Positions 26,570 to 35,144 of a stretch of 64,000 nucleotides of DNA are shown here, one piece after another. Each line of letters opens with the position of its first letter. Within the stretch, counting starts at the first letter, position 1. The notes beneath the pieces are model-generated. The model was not told the origin of the DNA. It worked only from the letters and a program-made list of their open reading frames with translations, and did not search any database. The translations under genes and the position numbers were made by a program. This DNA comes from Methanoculleus sp. (lineage in GTDB: Archaea; Halobacteriota; Methanomicrobia; Methanomicrobiales; Methanoculleaceae): the NCBI RefSeq assembly GCF_030019085.1, contig NZ_JASEFJ010000006.1, forward strand, positions 1 to 64,000. Reading direction: 5' to 3'.

Positions 26570-27329
26570 ATGAAGATTGGAGCAGTCCTGATCGATATTG
26601 ATGGCGTCCTTCACGTTGGTGACCGACCGGTTGAAGGTGCAGGGCGGGCGCTCCGGGAACTCTATCGGCGCGGGATACCCTATCGGTTCGTCTCCAACAC
26701 AACCCGCAGTTCCAGGCGTTCAGTTGCGCGGCGCCTGCATCGCCTCGGTTATGACATCCCGGAATCCTGGATCGTCACCGCCCCGGTCGCGCGGCCGCCG
26801 CACACCTCCGGGAAGGTGGGCGGGCGTGGTGCTACCTTCTGACCACCCCCGATGTCAGGGCGGACCTCGAGGAGAACGGGATCTCGGCCGTGGAGGAGGG
26901 TGCCGATGCGGTCGTAGTCGGCGACGCGGGTGGCGGTCTCACCTACGACCGTTTGAACCGCGCGTTCAGACTCCTGATGGAGGGGGCTGACCTTATCGCC
27001 CTCGAGAAAGACCGTTACTGGATGGGGGGAGATGGACTGATGCTCTCGGCCGGCCCCGTGGTGGTCGCGCTCGAGTATGCTAATGGAAGAGAGGCAGAGG
27101 TGATCGGGAAACCCTCCCCGGCGTTCTTCCGGCTGGCGCTTCAGGATATGGGGGCGTGCCCTGAGGAAGCTGCGATGACATCATCACCGATATCGGCGGT
27201 GCGCGGGGCTGTGGTATGAAGGGTATACTTGTGAGAACCGGGAAGTACCGGGAAGAGGCCGTCCGCCGATTGGGCATCACCCCGGACGTGGTCATCGACT
27301 CGCTGGCAGACCTTCCCGATTATATCTGA
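26570..27329 (+). pseudogene. HAD-family sugar phosphatase (NagD/HDHD2-like), broken in two places
   Basis: A HAD hydrolase spread over three frames. Frame one (from 26570) starts KIGAVLIDIDGVLHVGDRPV, with the catalytic DxD motif DIDGVL, and continues through FVSNTTRSSRRS. A shift near 26790-26796 leads into LREGGRAWCYLLTTPDVR, DAVVVGDAGGGLTYDRLN and the GKPSPAFF segment with its Lys. A second lesion near 27172-27176 removes part of the MIGDD motif; the third frame then reads DDIITDIGGARGCGMKGILVRTGKYRE to a stop at 27327. The loss around the metal-binding GDD segment is a deletion rather than a one-base error. The ATG lies about 70 bases after repeat element B. Confidence 0.8.
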
Positions 27330-27348
27330 TTGGGTATGGGGATTGGGT

Positions 27349-28449
27349 ATGGGGAAGCGGATTCTGGTCCTGATTCTACTGGTCGCCGTAATTGGGGGAG
27401 GATGTCTTGGCTTTTTCCTTCGCCCCGATTTTGTTCCGCCGGCGATCGTCCCTGTGGAGGGAGCGAGCCTCAACCAGACCCCGGTCTATACCTTTCCCTT
27501 CGAGGATGGGGTGGAGACGATCCGCATTGACCCTGACCCGGCGGTATACGCCGGTGCAAAAGTGGCAGACAGGAGTCTCCAACTCTACACGGATATACCG
27601 GAAGAAGAGTGGATCCCGATTTACTACCTGGCGTTCATAAATGAACCTCATCAGGAACCCTTCTACACTGACCTGCTCGGTGCCCTTCGCGAGATCCGTG
27701 ACCGGAGAGGGCTCGATGACGACCGCTACCTCGAGCTGATCGCCGTATTCGTGCAGTCGATCCCGTATGAGACCGATGCCTCGGTGACTGAACCAAAGTT
27801 CCCGATCGAGACCTTTGTGGACGCTGCTGGCGACTGTGACGACAAAAGCCTCCTTCTCGCAGGTCTCCTCGCGCGGGAGGGTTACGGGGTTGCGCTCCTC
27901 TACTTTGAAGACGAAACCCACATGGCAGTCGGGGTGAAGAGTGCAGGATGCGACTACCGCAACACCTCTTTCGCCTACATCGAGACTACAAACGTAAGTT
28001 ACGTCGGCATCCCGCCTGCAACACTCTCAGATGGCATGACCCTCTCCTCCGATCCGCTGCTGATCCTGGTCGGGGATGGTGAGCGCTACTACACCGCCTG
28101 CAACCAGGTTCAGACGATTGAGCGTGCACTCTCCACGTTACGCGACCGTGCAGCGGATCTCAAGACGGAACTTGAGGCACGTGCCCTGGATATCGAGGCG
28201 ATGCGTGATGCCCTCGACACCCTGAATGCCAGGATGACGACACTCTCTCGGGCGGGGGACTGGATGGACTATAACCGTCTTGTCGCCGAGTACAACAGGA
28301 TGGTCCGGGACTACAACCAGGCTGTAGAGGCTTACAACTCCCTGCTCGGTGAGGCTGAGGCGGTCGTCGATCTCCACAACGAACTGGTCAGCGGTGCATA
28401 CGACCGGCCCGGTTCGTACCTCAGGGCGCGGGCGTATCTGGAGGGCTGA
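27349..28449 (+). CDS. Membrane-anchored transglutaminase-like protein with C-terminal coiled coil
   Basis: A 366-residue protein. An N-terminal hydrophobic helix (RILVLILLVAVIGGGCLGFFL) anchors it with the rest outside. The transglutaminase-like core has AAGDCDDKSLLLAGLLAREGYG (catalytic Cys about 164), DETHMAVGV (His) and FAYIETT (acid), the papain-like triad order of the family. Residues about 250-350 form heptad-rich helices (LSTLRDRAADLKTELEARALDIEAMRDAL). The start follows a tandem repeat GGGTATGGGGATT; I chose the second ATG, which gives the hydrophobic start. The substrate is unknown; roles in protein crosslinking or proteolysis are both possible. Confidence 0.75.
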   Translation: MGKRILVLILLVAVIGGGCLGFFLRPDFVPPAIVPVEGASLNQTPVYTFPFEDGVETIRIDPDPAVYAGAKVADRSLQLYTDIPEEEWIPIYYLAFINEPHQEPFYTDLLGALREIRDRRGLDDDRYLELIAVFVQSIPYETDASVTEPKFPIETFVDAAGDCDDKSLLLAGLLAREGYGVALLYFEDETHMAVGVKSAGCDYRNTSFAYIETTNVSYVGIPPATLSDGMTLSSDPLLILVGDGERYYTACNQVQTIERALSTLRDRAADLKTELEARALDIEAMRDALDTLNARMTTLSRAGDWMDYNRLVAEYNRMVRDYNQAVEAYNSLLGEAEAVVDLHNELVSGAYDRPGSYLRARAYLEG

Positions 28450-28467
28450 CAGCCTCTTCCGGCAGGG

Positions 28468-28629
28468 TTACACCATGCCCTTCAGGCGTGCTCCTTGAGA
28501 TGAGGTGTCCACGGCAGTCCTGCTGGCGGTATAAGCCTCTTTGCGCATCTGGTTGCGGCGCGTTATGGTCGGGTACCGGGCGGCCCGCTCCACGAGGCAG
28601 GCAAAAGTTGTGAGTTCTGAGTTTTCCAT
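28468..28629 (-). CDS. Small hypothetical protein, 53 residues
   Basis: A short frame on the minus strand that reads MENSELTTFACLVERAARYP, continues TITRRNQMRKEAYT and ends GARLKGMV. The balanced composition and helical pattern look coding, unlike the overlapping frame. A TATA-like TTAAATAAAC on the minus strand lies about 23 bases upstream, which fits a leaderless start. No homologous family is recognised. It is convergent with the transglutaminase-like gene. Moderate to low confidence. Confidence 0.35.
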   Translation of the reverse strand: MENSELTTFACLVERAARYPTITRRNQMRKEAYTASRTAVDTSSQGARLKGMV

Positions 28630-28811
28630 GCATGATAACGAGGTAAGCCGTTTATTTAACGATAGGCCGCGCGCGGTGTGAAAGTGAAAATTTGGGTGTT
28701 CGAATCCTGTCCTATAATGACTCTAAAAGCCATTTTATCCCAAAATGTTGCCGATATTGTCTTTTAGTCTATTCATCCAGGTTTAATCTGGAGAAACGCA
28801 TTCCTGGTGGC

Positions 28812-28850
28812 GTTATAAGGGATATAGGGCTTTTATCCTCGTCTTATAAC
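28812..28850 (+). promoter_or_regulatory. Large dyad upstream of sufC
   Basis: A perfect 8-bp inverted repeat GTTATAAG at 28812-28819 and CTTATAAC at 28843-28850, with an inner GGATA/TATCC pair, forms a long near-palindrome about 65-100 bases before the sufC start. A second smaller dyad TCCAG-N7-CTGGA lies near 28778-28794. The likely TATA of sufC is TTTTTATG around 28874-28881. The dyads are candidate sites for an iron or Fe-S responsive repressor. Confidence 0.45.
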
Positions 28851-28914
28851 TCCAGGTTAGCCGTCTTGCAAGTTTTTATGTGTCCTCTGGCAGATACATG
28901 AAACGGAGTGCCGT

Positions 28915-29649
28915 ATGCTGGATATCAGTGATTTGCACGTGGAAGTTGATGGCACCGAAGTGCTCCACGACATCAACCTCCACATCGGGCGTGGAGAGAC
29001 CCACGTCCTGATGGGCCCAAACGGTTCGGGGAAGAGTACGCTCCTCAAGACCATTATGGGGTTTGGCGGTTACACCATCACATCCGGTTCAATCGTCTTT
29101 AAAGGGCAGGACATTACCAGGATGTCGATCCACGAGCGCGCCCACCTCGGTATAGGCATGATGTTTCAGAACCCGCCAGCGATCTCCGGGCTGAAACTCG
29201 GAAAACTGCTTACAGCCATATCCGGGTTAAAGGAGGATGGAGTGGAGGCGCTTGCGCGGTCGGTCAACATGGAACAGTTTCTCAACCGGGATATCAACGT
29301 CGGTTTCTCCGGTGGCGAGATCAAGCGGAGCGAGGTCCTCCAGTTGAAGGTTCAGCAGCCTGATTTCCTGATGCTGGACGAACCGGAGAGCGGTGTTGAC
29401 CTGGAGAACATGAACCTGATGGGCAGGGAGATCGCAACCCTGCTGGAGAAGGATGTCCGTATCGTCAACCGGCGTCGGAGCGGCCTGATAATCACCCATA
29501 CCGGCTACATACTCGATTACGTGGACGCCGACCAGGGTCATGTGATCATCGAAGGCCAGATCAGGTGTCACGGGAACCCCCGTGAGATCCTGCGTCTTGT
29601 CAAAGAGAAAGGATACGGAGAGTGTCTGCGTTGCAAACAGATATCATAA
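28915..29649 (+). CDS. sufC: Fe-S cluster assembly ATPase SufC (SmsC)
   Basis: A 244-residue ABC ATPase without membrane domain. Walker A is GPNGSGKST near 39-47, the signature is FSGGEIKRSE near 139-148 and Walker B is LMLDEPESG near 159-167. SufC energises the scaffold on which Fe-S clusters are built. The ATG has an ACGGAG sequence upstream. It overlaps the SufB-like gene by 28 bases. Together they form the minimal SufC-SufB pair typical of methanogens, which lack SufS, SufE and SufD. Confidence 0.93.
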   Translation: MLDISDLHVEVDGTEVLHDINLHIGRGETHVLMGPNGSGKSTLLKTIMGFGGYTITSGSIVFKGQDITRMSIHERAHLGIGMMFQNPPAISGLKLGKLLTAISGLKEDGVEALARSVNMEQFLNRDINVGFSGGEIKRSEVLQLKVQQPDFLMLDEPESGVDLENMNLMGREIATLLEKDVRIVNRRRSGLIITHTGYILDYVDADQGHVIIEGQIRCHGNPREILRLVKEKGYGECLRCKQIS

Positions 29650-30746
29650 CTGACATGGAACACCTCTCAGAGAAAGACCGGGAGCGTCTTGCCCTTACCG
29701 GTCTTGAAGTGGAGATGCGGAATCGCTGTGGGAGTTTCTTCCAGATCGACCAGAAAGTGATCCAGACCACATGCATGGCAGAGGGGGTCGAGATGCTCCC
29801 CATCAAGGCTGCCCTCGAGAAGTACGACTGGGTAGGGGATTATTACTGGAAGGCCGTACCTCGAGATAAGGACAAATACACCCGTTACGTGGCAGATCAG
29901 GAGAACCCCCAGGGGCTTGTTGTAATAGCCCATCCCGGCACAAAGATCGAAATGCCCCTCCAGGCATGCCTCTTCCTCCGTGAGGGGCCTGTGCAGCACG
30001 TCCACAACATATTTATCGCGCATGAAGACTCCGAGATCCACATAATCTCCGGTTGTGCAAGTTCCTGGCAGAAAGAGCATGGAGCGCATCTCGGTGTGAC
30101 CGAGATCTACGTCGGCAAAGGTGCAAAGGTCACATCCACGATGATCCATAACTGGAACCGCGGGATCGCAGTCTTCCCTCGGAGCGCTACCATCGTTGAG
30201 GAGGGTGGAACGTTCCTCTCTAACTACGTCTGCATGCAACCGGTCAGGAAGATCAATATGTACCCCACGGCCAGCCTGGTAGGAGAGAACGCTGTGGCCC
30301 GGTTCTCGAGCATCGTGGTTGCGACACCGGGTTCAACCCTGGATCTTGGCTCCCGCGCTATCCTCGGTGCCGAGCATACCAGTGCTGAACTTGTCACCCG
30401 GGCGATCACCACTGGCGGCACCATCATCTCCCGCGGGCATATCCGTGGCGCGAAAGACAACACCCGGGGGCATATCGAGTGCAGGGGCCTGATATTAAAG
30501 GACGGTATAATCCACGCCATCCCCGAGATCGAGGGTACGATCACGGGTACCGAACTCTCACACGAGGCTGCGGTGGGAAAGATTGCCCGCCAGGAGATTG
30601 AGTACCTCATGGCACGCGGCCTCTCTGAGGAGGTGGCTACCGCGACCATCATACGTGGATTCCTGGATGTGAAGATCAACGGTCTCCCTCCTGTCCTGCA
30701 GGCGCAGATCGACGCTGCCATAGACAAGGCCGAATCAGGCTTCTAG
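29622..30746 (+). CDS. sufB: Fe-S cluster scaffold SufB/SufD-family protein (SmsB)
   Basis: A 374-residue SufB-like scaffold with the right-handed beta-helix core typical of the family (QEHGAHLG, IHNWNRGIAVFPRSATIVEEGGTF, HTSAELVTRAITTGGT). NTRGHIECRGLILKDG near 282-297 is the conserved acidic and cysteine-bearing segment, and LSHEAAVGKI near 308-317 is a hallmark. GTG at 29622 lies inside sufC; Met12 at 29655 is an alternative. In this minimal system one protein replaces both SufB and SufD. Confidence 0.9.
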   Translation: MSALQTDIITDMEHLSEKDRERLALTGLEVEMRNRCGSFFQIDQKVIQTTCMAEGVEMLPIKAALEKYDWVGDYYWKAVPRDKDKYTRYVADQENPQGLVVIAHPGTKIEMPLQACLFLREGPVQHVHNIFIAHEDSEIHIISGCASSWQKEHGAHLGVTEIYVGKGAKVTSTMIHNWNRGIAVFPRSATIVEEGGTFLSNYVCMQPVRKINMYPTASLVGENAVARFSSIVVATPGSTLDLGSRAILGAEHTSAELVTRAITTGGTIISRGHIRGAKDNTRGHIECRGLILKDGIIHAIPEIEGTITGTELSHEAAVGKIARQEIEYLMARGLSEEVATATIIRGFLDVKINGLPPVLQAQIDAAIDKAESGF

Positions 30747-30749
30747 TCG

Positions 30750-31421
30750 ATGATGTGTGAGATGACGGAGAGCGATCTCTTCCAGAAGGAACGAGAGGCG
30801 ATGGTGGAACGCCAGATCCGGGCGCGCGGGGTCAGTGACCGGAGGGTGCTCGAAGCGATGAGGAAGATCCCCCGACACCTCTTTGTGCCGGAAGAGTTGA
30901 GGCACGCGGCCTACGATGATCGGCCCCTCCCCATAGGTGAGGGTCAGACCATCTCTCAGCCTTACATAGTCGCCGTCATGACCGAGCAACTCGAACTCTC
31001 GCCCGGAGACCGCGTCCTTGAGATCGGGACCGGCAGTGGTTACCAGGCGGCGATCCTTGCAGAACTTGCCGGTAACGTCATCTCCATAGAACGCCTCCCC
31101 CGAGTTGCCGAGAAGGCAAGGCAGAACCTCGCCCGTGCCGGGGTTACCGGCGTCGAGGTGATAGTCGGCGACGGTACGAAAGGTTACCCTCCCCGGGCGC
31201 CGTATGACGCCATCATTGTCACGGCGGCAGCGCCTGAGATCCCCCGGCCCCTGATCGATCAGTTGGCGGAAGGCGGCCGACTGGTAGCCCCGGTGGGTTC
31301 GCGGGAGTACCAGGAACTGATCAAACTTGTCAAACGAGGGGAAAGGATCGAGCCGATCCAGCTTGGCGGGGTCTGTTTTGTGCCGTTGATCGGGCAGTTC
31401 GGATGGCAGGGAGGTTACTAA
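30750..31421 (+). CDS. pcm: Protein-L-isoaspartate O-methyltransferase
   Basis: A 223-residue methyltransferase that repairs isoaspartyl residues in aged proteins by methylating them with AdoMet. VLEIGTGSGYQAAILA near 90-105 is the AdoMet-binding motif I, preceded by the substrate segment GQTISQPYIVAVMTE near 66-80. YDAIIVTAAAPEIP near 149-162 is motif II. Three in-frame ATGs lie near the start; the first is used here, Met5 is an alternative. It begins 3 bases after the sufB stop, so may share its transcript. Confidence 0.93.
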   Translation: MMCEMTESDLFQKEREAMVERQIRARGVSDRRVLEAMRKIPRHLFVPEELRHAAYDDRPLPIGEGQTISQPYIVAVMTEQLELSPGDRVLEIGTGSGYQAAILAELAGNVISIERLPRVAEKARQNLARAGVTGVEVIVGDGTKGYPPRAPYDAIIVTAAAPEIPRPLIDQLAEGGRLVAPVGSREYQELIKLVKRGERIEPIQLGGVCFVPLIGQFGWQGGY

Positions 31422-31423
31422 TC

Positions 31424-32038
31424 TTGAGAGTCCACGATATCACCCGGGATCTATCGCTTGAGACCGTAATCTACCCTGGAGATGTCCGGCCGCGGTTCCG
31501 CGAGATCGATAACGGGCAGTACCGTGTGACCGAGATGACCCTCGGTAGCCATACCGGGACGCACATCGACGCCCCCTCACATTACATCGAGGGAGGTCTG
31601 ACGGTAGATGAGATTCCGCCAGAGGTGCTGGTAGGACCGGCACGGGTTCTGGACTGCACCGATGCTGGAGAGGTCATCGGCCCCAGCAACCTCCTCGCCC
31701 GCCTGGATGGGGTGAAGACCGTCCTCTTAAAGACCCGGTTCTCGGCGCTGCGGGAGTTTGATCCCGGTTACCCGTCTCTCTCTATGGAGGCGGCAGACCT
31801 TATCATCGCTGCCGGGACCACCTGTATCGGGACGGACGCCCCCTCGATAGAGGGGTTCAACTCTGACGGTTCCGTCCACCGCCGATTGCTCGGGTGCGGT
31901 GTTGTCATACTTGAACTGCTCGACCTTTCTGGCGTTGCGGAGGGGGACTATTTTATGGTAGCACTACCAATGCGGCTCAAAGGTGCGGATGGGTCCCCTG
32001 TGAGAGTATTGCTGTGGGATACGGAGAATGAAGTATGA
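31424..32038 (+). CDS. Cyclase family metal-dependent amidohydrolase (kynurenine formamidase-like)
   Basis: A 204-residue protein of the cyclase/KynB family. The metal-binding motif HTGTHIDAPSHY near 44-55 (HxGTHxDxPxH) is intact, and the segment STDAP/GTDAPSIEG near 138-146 supplies further ligands. KynB hydrolyses N-formylkynurenine, but many archaeal relatives have other, unknown substrates. The TTG at 31424 is chosen because a strong GGGAGGT lies eight bases upstream; the ATG at 31403 falls inside pcm. It overlaps the next gene by 4 bases. Confidence 0.82.
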   Translation: MRVHDITRDLSLETVIYPGDVRPRFREIDNGQYRVTEMTLGSHTGTHIDAPSHYIEGGLTVDEIPPEVLVGPARVLDCTDAGEVIGPSNLLARLDGVKTVLLKTRFSALREFDPGYPSLSMEAADLIIAAGTTCIGTDAPSIEGFNSDGSVHRRLLGCGVVILELLDLSGVAEGDYFMVALPMRLKGADGSPVRVLLWDTENEV

Positions 32039-32640
32039 GTTTCTGGCAGGATGCAGTCGAGAGACTGGAGAAGATCCTCGCTGGCAGTGGCTGCGAGGAT
32101 GGCATTGTAACACTTGGTGTAAATTACGACGCAGACCACTGTCAGTACCCAAAAGGGGTCTGTATGGAGGCTCAATTTGGTGGCCGGAGCGGGCAGTTTG
32201 TCACAAACGAACCGACCCGGGCGAAGACCCGGATCTCCTTCATGTTCGGTGCGCCGCTCACGGCCCCGCAACAACGGGCGGCGGCAGGCGCGATCATCAA
32301 CGCAGTCTCGGCATTCCTCTGCCTGACCAGGAGGTTGCAGCCATGCACGAAGGAGTGTCACGGCCCATGCCTTGAGGCTCTCTCTCATGAGGCCGCCGGG
32401 AAACGGGTCTACCTTCTCGGGCCGATGCCTCTTCTTGCACGGTTGCTCGCCGAGCAGGTTGTAGACTCCCCCGAGGAGGCTGATCTCATCCTGGTCGCAG
32501 GTGACGGCCTGACAACCGACGCCGGAGTTGCCTGCATCGACACCTACAGGGATAGGAAACGTATGATCTTCCTTGGTCCATCCGCTGCCGGGATCAGCGG
32601 GCTTCTCAACCTCGAACACTGGTGCCCCTACGGTAGATGA
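32035..32640 (+). CDS. Hypothetical protein with a cysteine cluster
   Basis: A 201-residue protein that I do not recognise. It has seven cysteines in its first 112 residues (20, 36, 43, 96, 104, 108, 112), including CTKECHGPC, i.e. Cys104-x3-Cys108-x3-Cys112, which could hold a metal or Fe-S cluster. The C-terminal part (AGKRVYLLGPMPLLARLLAEQ; EEADLILVAGDGLTTDAG) looks like a Rossmann-type alpha/beta domain. No signal or membrane segment. It overlaps both neighbours by 4 bases (ATGA), tying it to the cyclase gene and to the phosphomutase gene. Confidence 0.75.
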   Translation: MSFWQDAVERLEKILAGSGCEDGIVTLGVNYDADHCQYPKGVCMEAQFGGRSGQFVTNEPTRAKTRISFMFGAPLTAPQQRAAAGAIINAVSAFLCLTRRLQPCTKECHGPCLEALSHEAAGKRVYLLGPMPLLARLLAEQVVDSPEEADLILVAGDGLTTDAGVACIDTYRDRKRMIFLGPSAAGISGLLNLEHWCPYGR

Positions 32641-33932
32641 ATACATTTTTCAGGCACAAAGAGGCTATAGAAAGTATGCTTTTTGGCTCTTCCGGCATTC
32701 GGCAGGAGTTCGGCCACGATCTCGTTGATCTTTCGCTCCGCATCGGTTCTGCCGCCGCTGCAGGGGCATCTGAGATCGCCCTCGGTCGCGACACCCGCAC
32801 CACCAGCGAGTTACTTGAGCACAGTGTAGTGTCCGGGATGCTCGCGAGCGGTGCAACGGTCTATTCCTGCGGAATTGCGCCTACACCGACGGTCGCATAC
32901 GCAACACGAAACACCGATGCGGGATGCATGATCACCGCGTCACATAACCCGGAGTCCTACAACGGGGTCAAACTCCTCAACCCGGATGGCTCGTCGTTCA
33001 CCGTCCGACAGCAGGCCGCGCTTGAAGAGGCGCTCAATGAGACGCACTGGAAAGAGTGGGATGGGATGGGTCGCATCCTCTCTATCGATGCGGTTGACGC
33101 ACACAGAGAGGCGATCCTGGATAGGATCAGCTTCTCCCATCCCCTCAAGTCTGTGCTTGACTGTGGCAACGGTGCCGGGTGTGTCATAACCCCCGATCTT
33201 CTTGCAGAAGCAGGAGTTACGGTAATCGGCCTGAACTGCAACGTTTCAGGGAAGTTTGCACGGCCGTCTGAGCCGCTTGAGTCAAACCTCCCCTACATCG
33301 GGGAGATCGTCCGCCGACGGGATGCCGCCTGCGCCGTCGTGCATGACGGCGACGCCGACAGGATGATGGCGTTTGATGAGCGAGGCCGCTACATCGATGG
33401 TGACCATCTCCTCATGCTGTTTGTGAAGTATCTCGACCGGAAACGGGTGGTCACAACCGTCGATGCCTCGATGGCCATCGAGGAGATTGCAGATGTGCAT
33501 CGAACCGCTGTCGGCGACAGTTTCGTCTCCGAGGAACTCCTGTCCTGGGGTGATTTCGGGGGCGAGCCATCGGGTAGCTGGATCTTCCCTGACCACTCTC
33601 TCTGTCCCGATGGTGTCTACGCTGCGGCCCTTCTCTGCGAGATTGCATCTGAATGGTCGATCGCCGAAGAACTCGACCGGATGCCCCGCTACACCCTGCT
33701 CCGCAGGTCGTACCCTCTTCCGGCCCCGGCAAAGGTCATGGCGGCGATGGGGGCGGAGGAACCAGCACATGGCATCCGGTTTGAGGACGAGGATGGATGG
33801 TACCTGATCCGGGCAAGCGGCACCGAACCTAAGGTCAGGATAACCGCCGAGGGCAGGACACCCGAAAAGGCAAAAGAGATGCTTGAAGCAGCGTCTGCCA
33901 CCCTCGAACGGGCGAGACGCAGTCTGGAGTAG
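32637..33932 (+). CDS. glmM: Phosphohexose mutase (phosphoglucosamine mutase-type)
   Basis: A 431-residue alpha-D-phosphohexomutase. The phosphoserine loop is TASHNPESYNG with Ser102; the metal-binding loop is DGDADRMM near 238-245; the sugar-binding loop is GGEPSGS near 305-311; the phosphate-binding end is RASGTEPKVRI near 391-401. Family members interconvert glucosamine- or mannose-6- and 1-phosphates. The following two nucleotidyltransferases and GlmS point to glucosamine phosphate here. The first ATG overlaps the preceding stop; Met14 (MLFGSSGIR) is the more family-like start. Confidence 0.88.
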   Translation: MNTFFRHKEAIESMLFGSSGIRQEFGHDLVDLSLRIGSAAAAGASEIALGRDTRTTSELLEHSVVSGMLASGATVYSCGIAPTPTVAYATRNTDAGCMITASHNPESYNGVKLLNPDGSSFTVRQQAALEEALNETHWKEWDGMGRILSIDAVDAHREAILDRISFSHPLKSVLDCGNGAGCVITPDLLAEAGVTVIGLNCNVSGKFARPSEPLESNLPYIGEIVRRRDAACAVVHDGDADRMMAFDERGRYIDGDHLLMLFVKYLDRKRVVTTVDASMAIEEIADVHRTAVGDSFVSEELLSWGDFGGEPSGSWIFPDHSLCPDGVYAAALLCEIASEWSIAEELDRMPRYTLLRRSYPLPAPAKVMAAMGAEEPAHGIRFEDEDGWYLIRASGTEPKVRITAEGRTPEKAKEMLEAASATLERARRSLE

Positions 33933-33940
33933 ATGATTAC

Positions 33941-35140
33941 ATGCAGTGTATAATACTTGCAGCCGGAGAGGGGAAACGGATGCGACCCCTGACCGCCCGG
34001 CGCCCGAAGGTGATGCTCCCTGTAGCCAACCGCCCGATGATCGAGCACCTGATCATCGCCGCCCGTGACGCCGGGATCACCGGGTTCATCCTTGTAGTCG
34101 GTTACTGTGAGCGTGAGATCCGCAACCATTTCGGGGACGGGAGCGATCTTGGTGTGAAGATCTCATACGTGACACAGCGCAGACAGATGGGCACCGCTGA
34201 TGCTCTCCGGGCGGCGTCCGGCATGGTGAAAGAGCGGTTCCTCCTCTTAAACGGCGATATGATTCTAAGATCGGATGATATCAGGAACCTCTGCCGGATG
34301 GAAGCCCCCTGCATGGGGATTCACGAGACCGACCATCCGCAGGACTACGGCGTGGTGACGGTTGTGAATGGTCTAATCACCGGTCTTGAGGAGAAGTCGG
34401 AAGAACCGATGAGCAACCTGATCAATGCGGGTGCATACATCTTCGATCCCGATATCTTCGACCTTCTTTTGGGTGTCGGGGTCTCTGAGCGCGGGGAGTT
34501 CGAGCTTACCGACGCCCTCACATCTTACATAGAGGAGAGGAGGCTCCGGGGATACCTCCTTGACTACTGGCTCGATCTCGGTCACCCCTGGGACCTCCTT
34601 GACGCAAACGCGGAGATCCTCTCCGGTATGCATCACGAAAAGCACGGGACGATCGAGCCCGGCTGCGCAGTTCCGGAGACGGTCAGCATAGGGAAGGGGA
34701 CAGTCATCCGGGCGGGAACCTGCATCGAGGGCTCATGCATCATCGGTGAGAACTGCGTTATCGGCCCACACGCATACATCCGGGGTTCTACCGCCATCGG
34801 TGATGACTGCCACATCGGCCACGCTACCGAGATCAAGAACTCCATCATAATGTCGGGGACAAAGGTTCCTCATTTCAACTACATCGGCGATAGCATCATC
34901 GGGAGCGGGTGTAACTTCGGGGCAGGAACCAAGGTTGCAAACCTCCGACATGACAACGGAGCGGTGAAGGTCTGTGGGAAGAGCACCGGCCGGAGGAAGT
35001 TTGGTGCCATCATCGGTGACGACGTCCTTTTCGGGATCAACTGCTCGGTCAACGTCGGGAGTTCCATCGGGAGCGGCACGCGGATCTCCCCGCATTCCCT
35101 TGTAGAGGGGTGCATCGAGGAGAACTCGGTCATCAGGTGA
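33941..35140 (+). CDS. Bifunctional sugar-1-phosphate nucleotidyltransferase/acetyltransferase (GlmU-like), copy 1
   Basis: A 399-residue two-domain protein. Residues 1-230 are a nucleotidyltransferase with LAAGEGKRMRPLTARRPKVMLPV (the G-rich GxGxRxxPxT and PK motif) and LLNGDMI for metal binding. Residues about 240-399 are a left-handed beta-helix with hexapeptide repeats (IGKGTVIRAGTCIEGSCIIG) ending in an ILE-type loop, typical of acetyltransferases. The archaeal enzyme of this type (ST0452-like) acetylates glucosamine 1-phosphate and makes UDP-GlcNAc. It starts 8 bases after glmM and is followed at once by a paralogue. Confidence 0.88.
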   Translation: MQCIILAAGEGKRMRPLTARRPKVMLPVANRPMIEHLIIAARDAGITGFILVVGYCEREIRNHFGDGSDLGVKISYVTQRRQMGTADALRAASGMVKERFLLLNGDMILRSDDIRNLCRMEAPCMGIHETDHPQDYGVVTVVNGLITGLEEKSEEPMSNLINAGAYIFDPDIFDLLLGVGVSERGEFELTDALTSYIEERRLRGYLLDYWLDLGHPWDLLDANAEILSGMHHEKHGTIEPGCAVPETVSIGKGTVIRAGTCIEGSCIIGENCVIGPHAYIRGSTAIGDDCHIGHATEIKNSIIMSGTKVPHFNYIGDSIIGSGCNFGAGTKVANLRHDNGAVKVCGKSTGRRKFGAIIGDDVLFGINCSVNVGSSIGSGTRISPHSLVEGCIEENSVIR

Positions 35141-35144
35141 TATT

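Noticed and set aside
26081-26614. 177-codon minus-strand open frame overlapping repeat element B
   Set aside because: It spans the inverted ends of the repeat and the antisense of the HAD gene start; no family resemblance.
28692-28720. Possible tRNA T-arm (GTGTTCGAATCCTGTCC)
   Set aside because: The loop sequence matches, but the flanking stem does not pair and no acceptor or anticodon arm lies upstream, so it is not a tRNA and probably not even a fragment.
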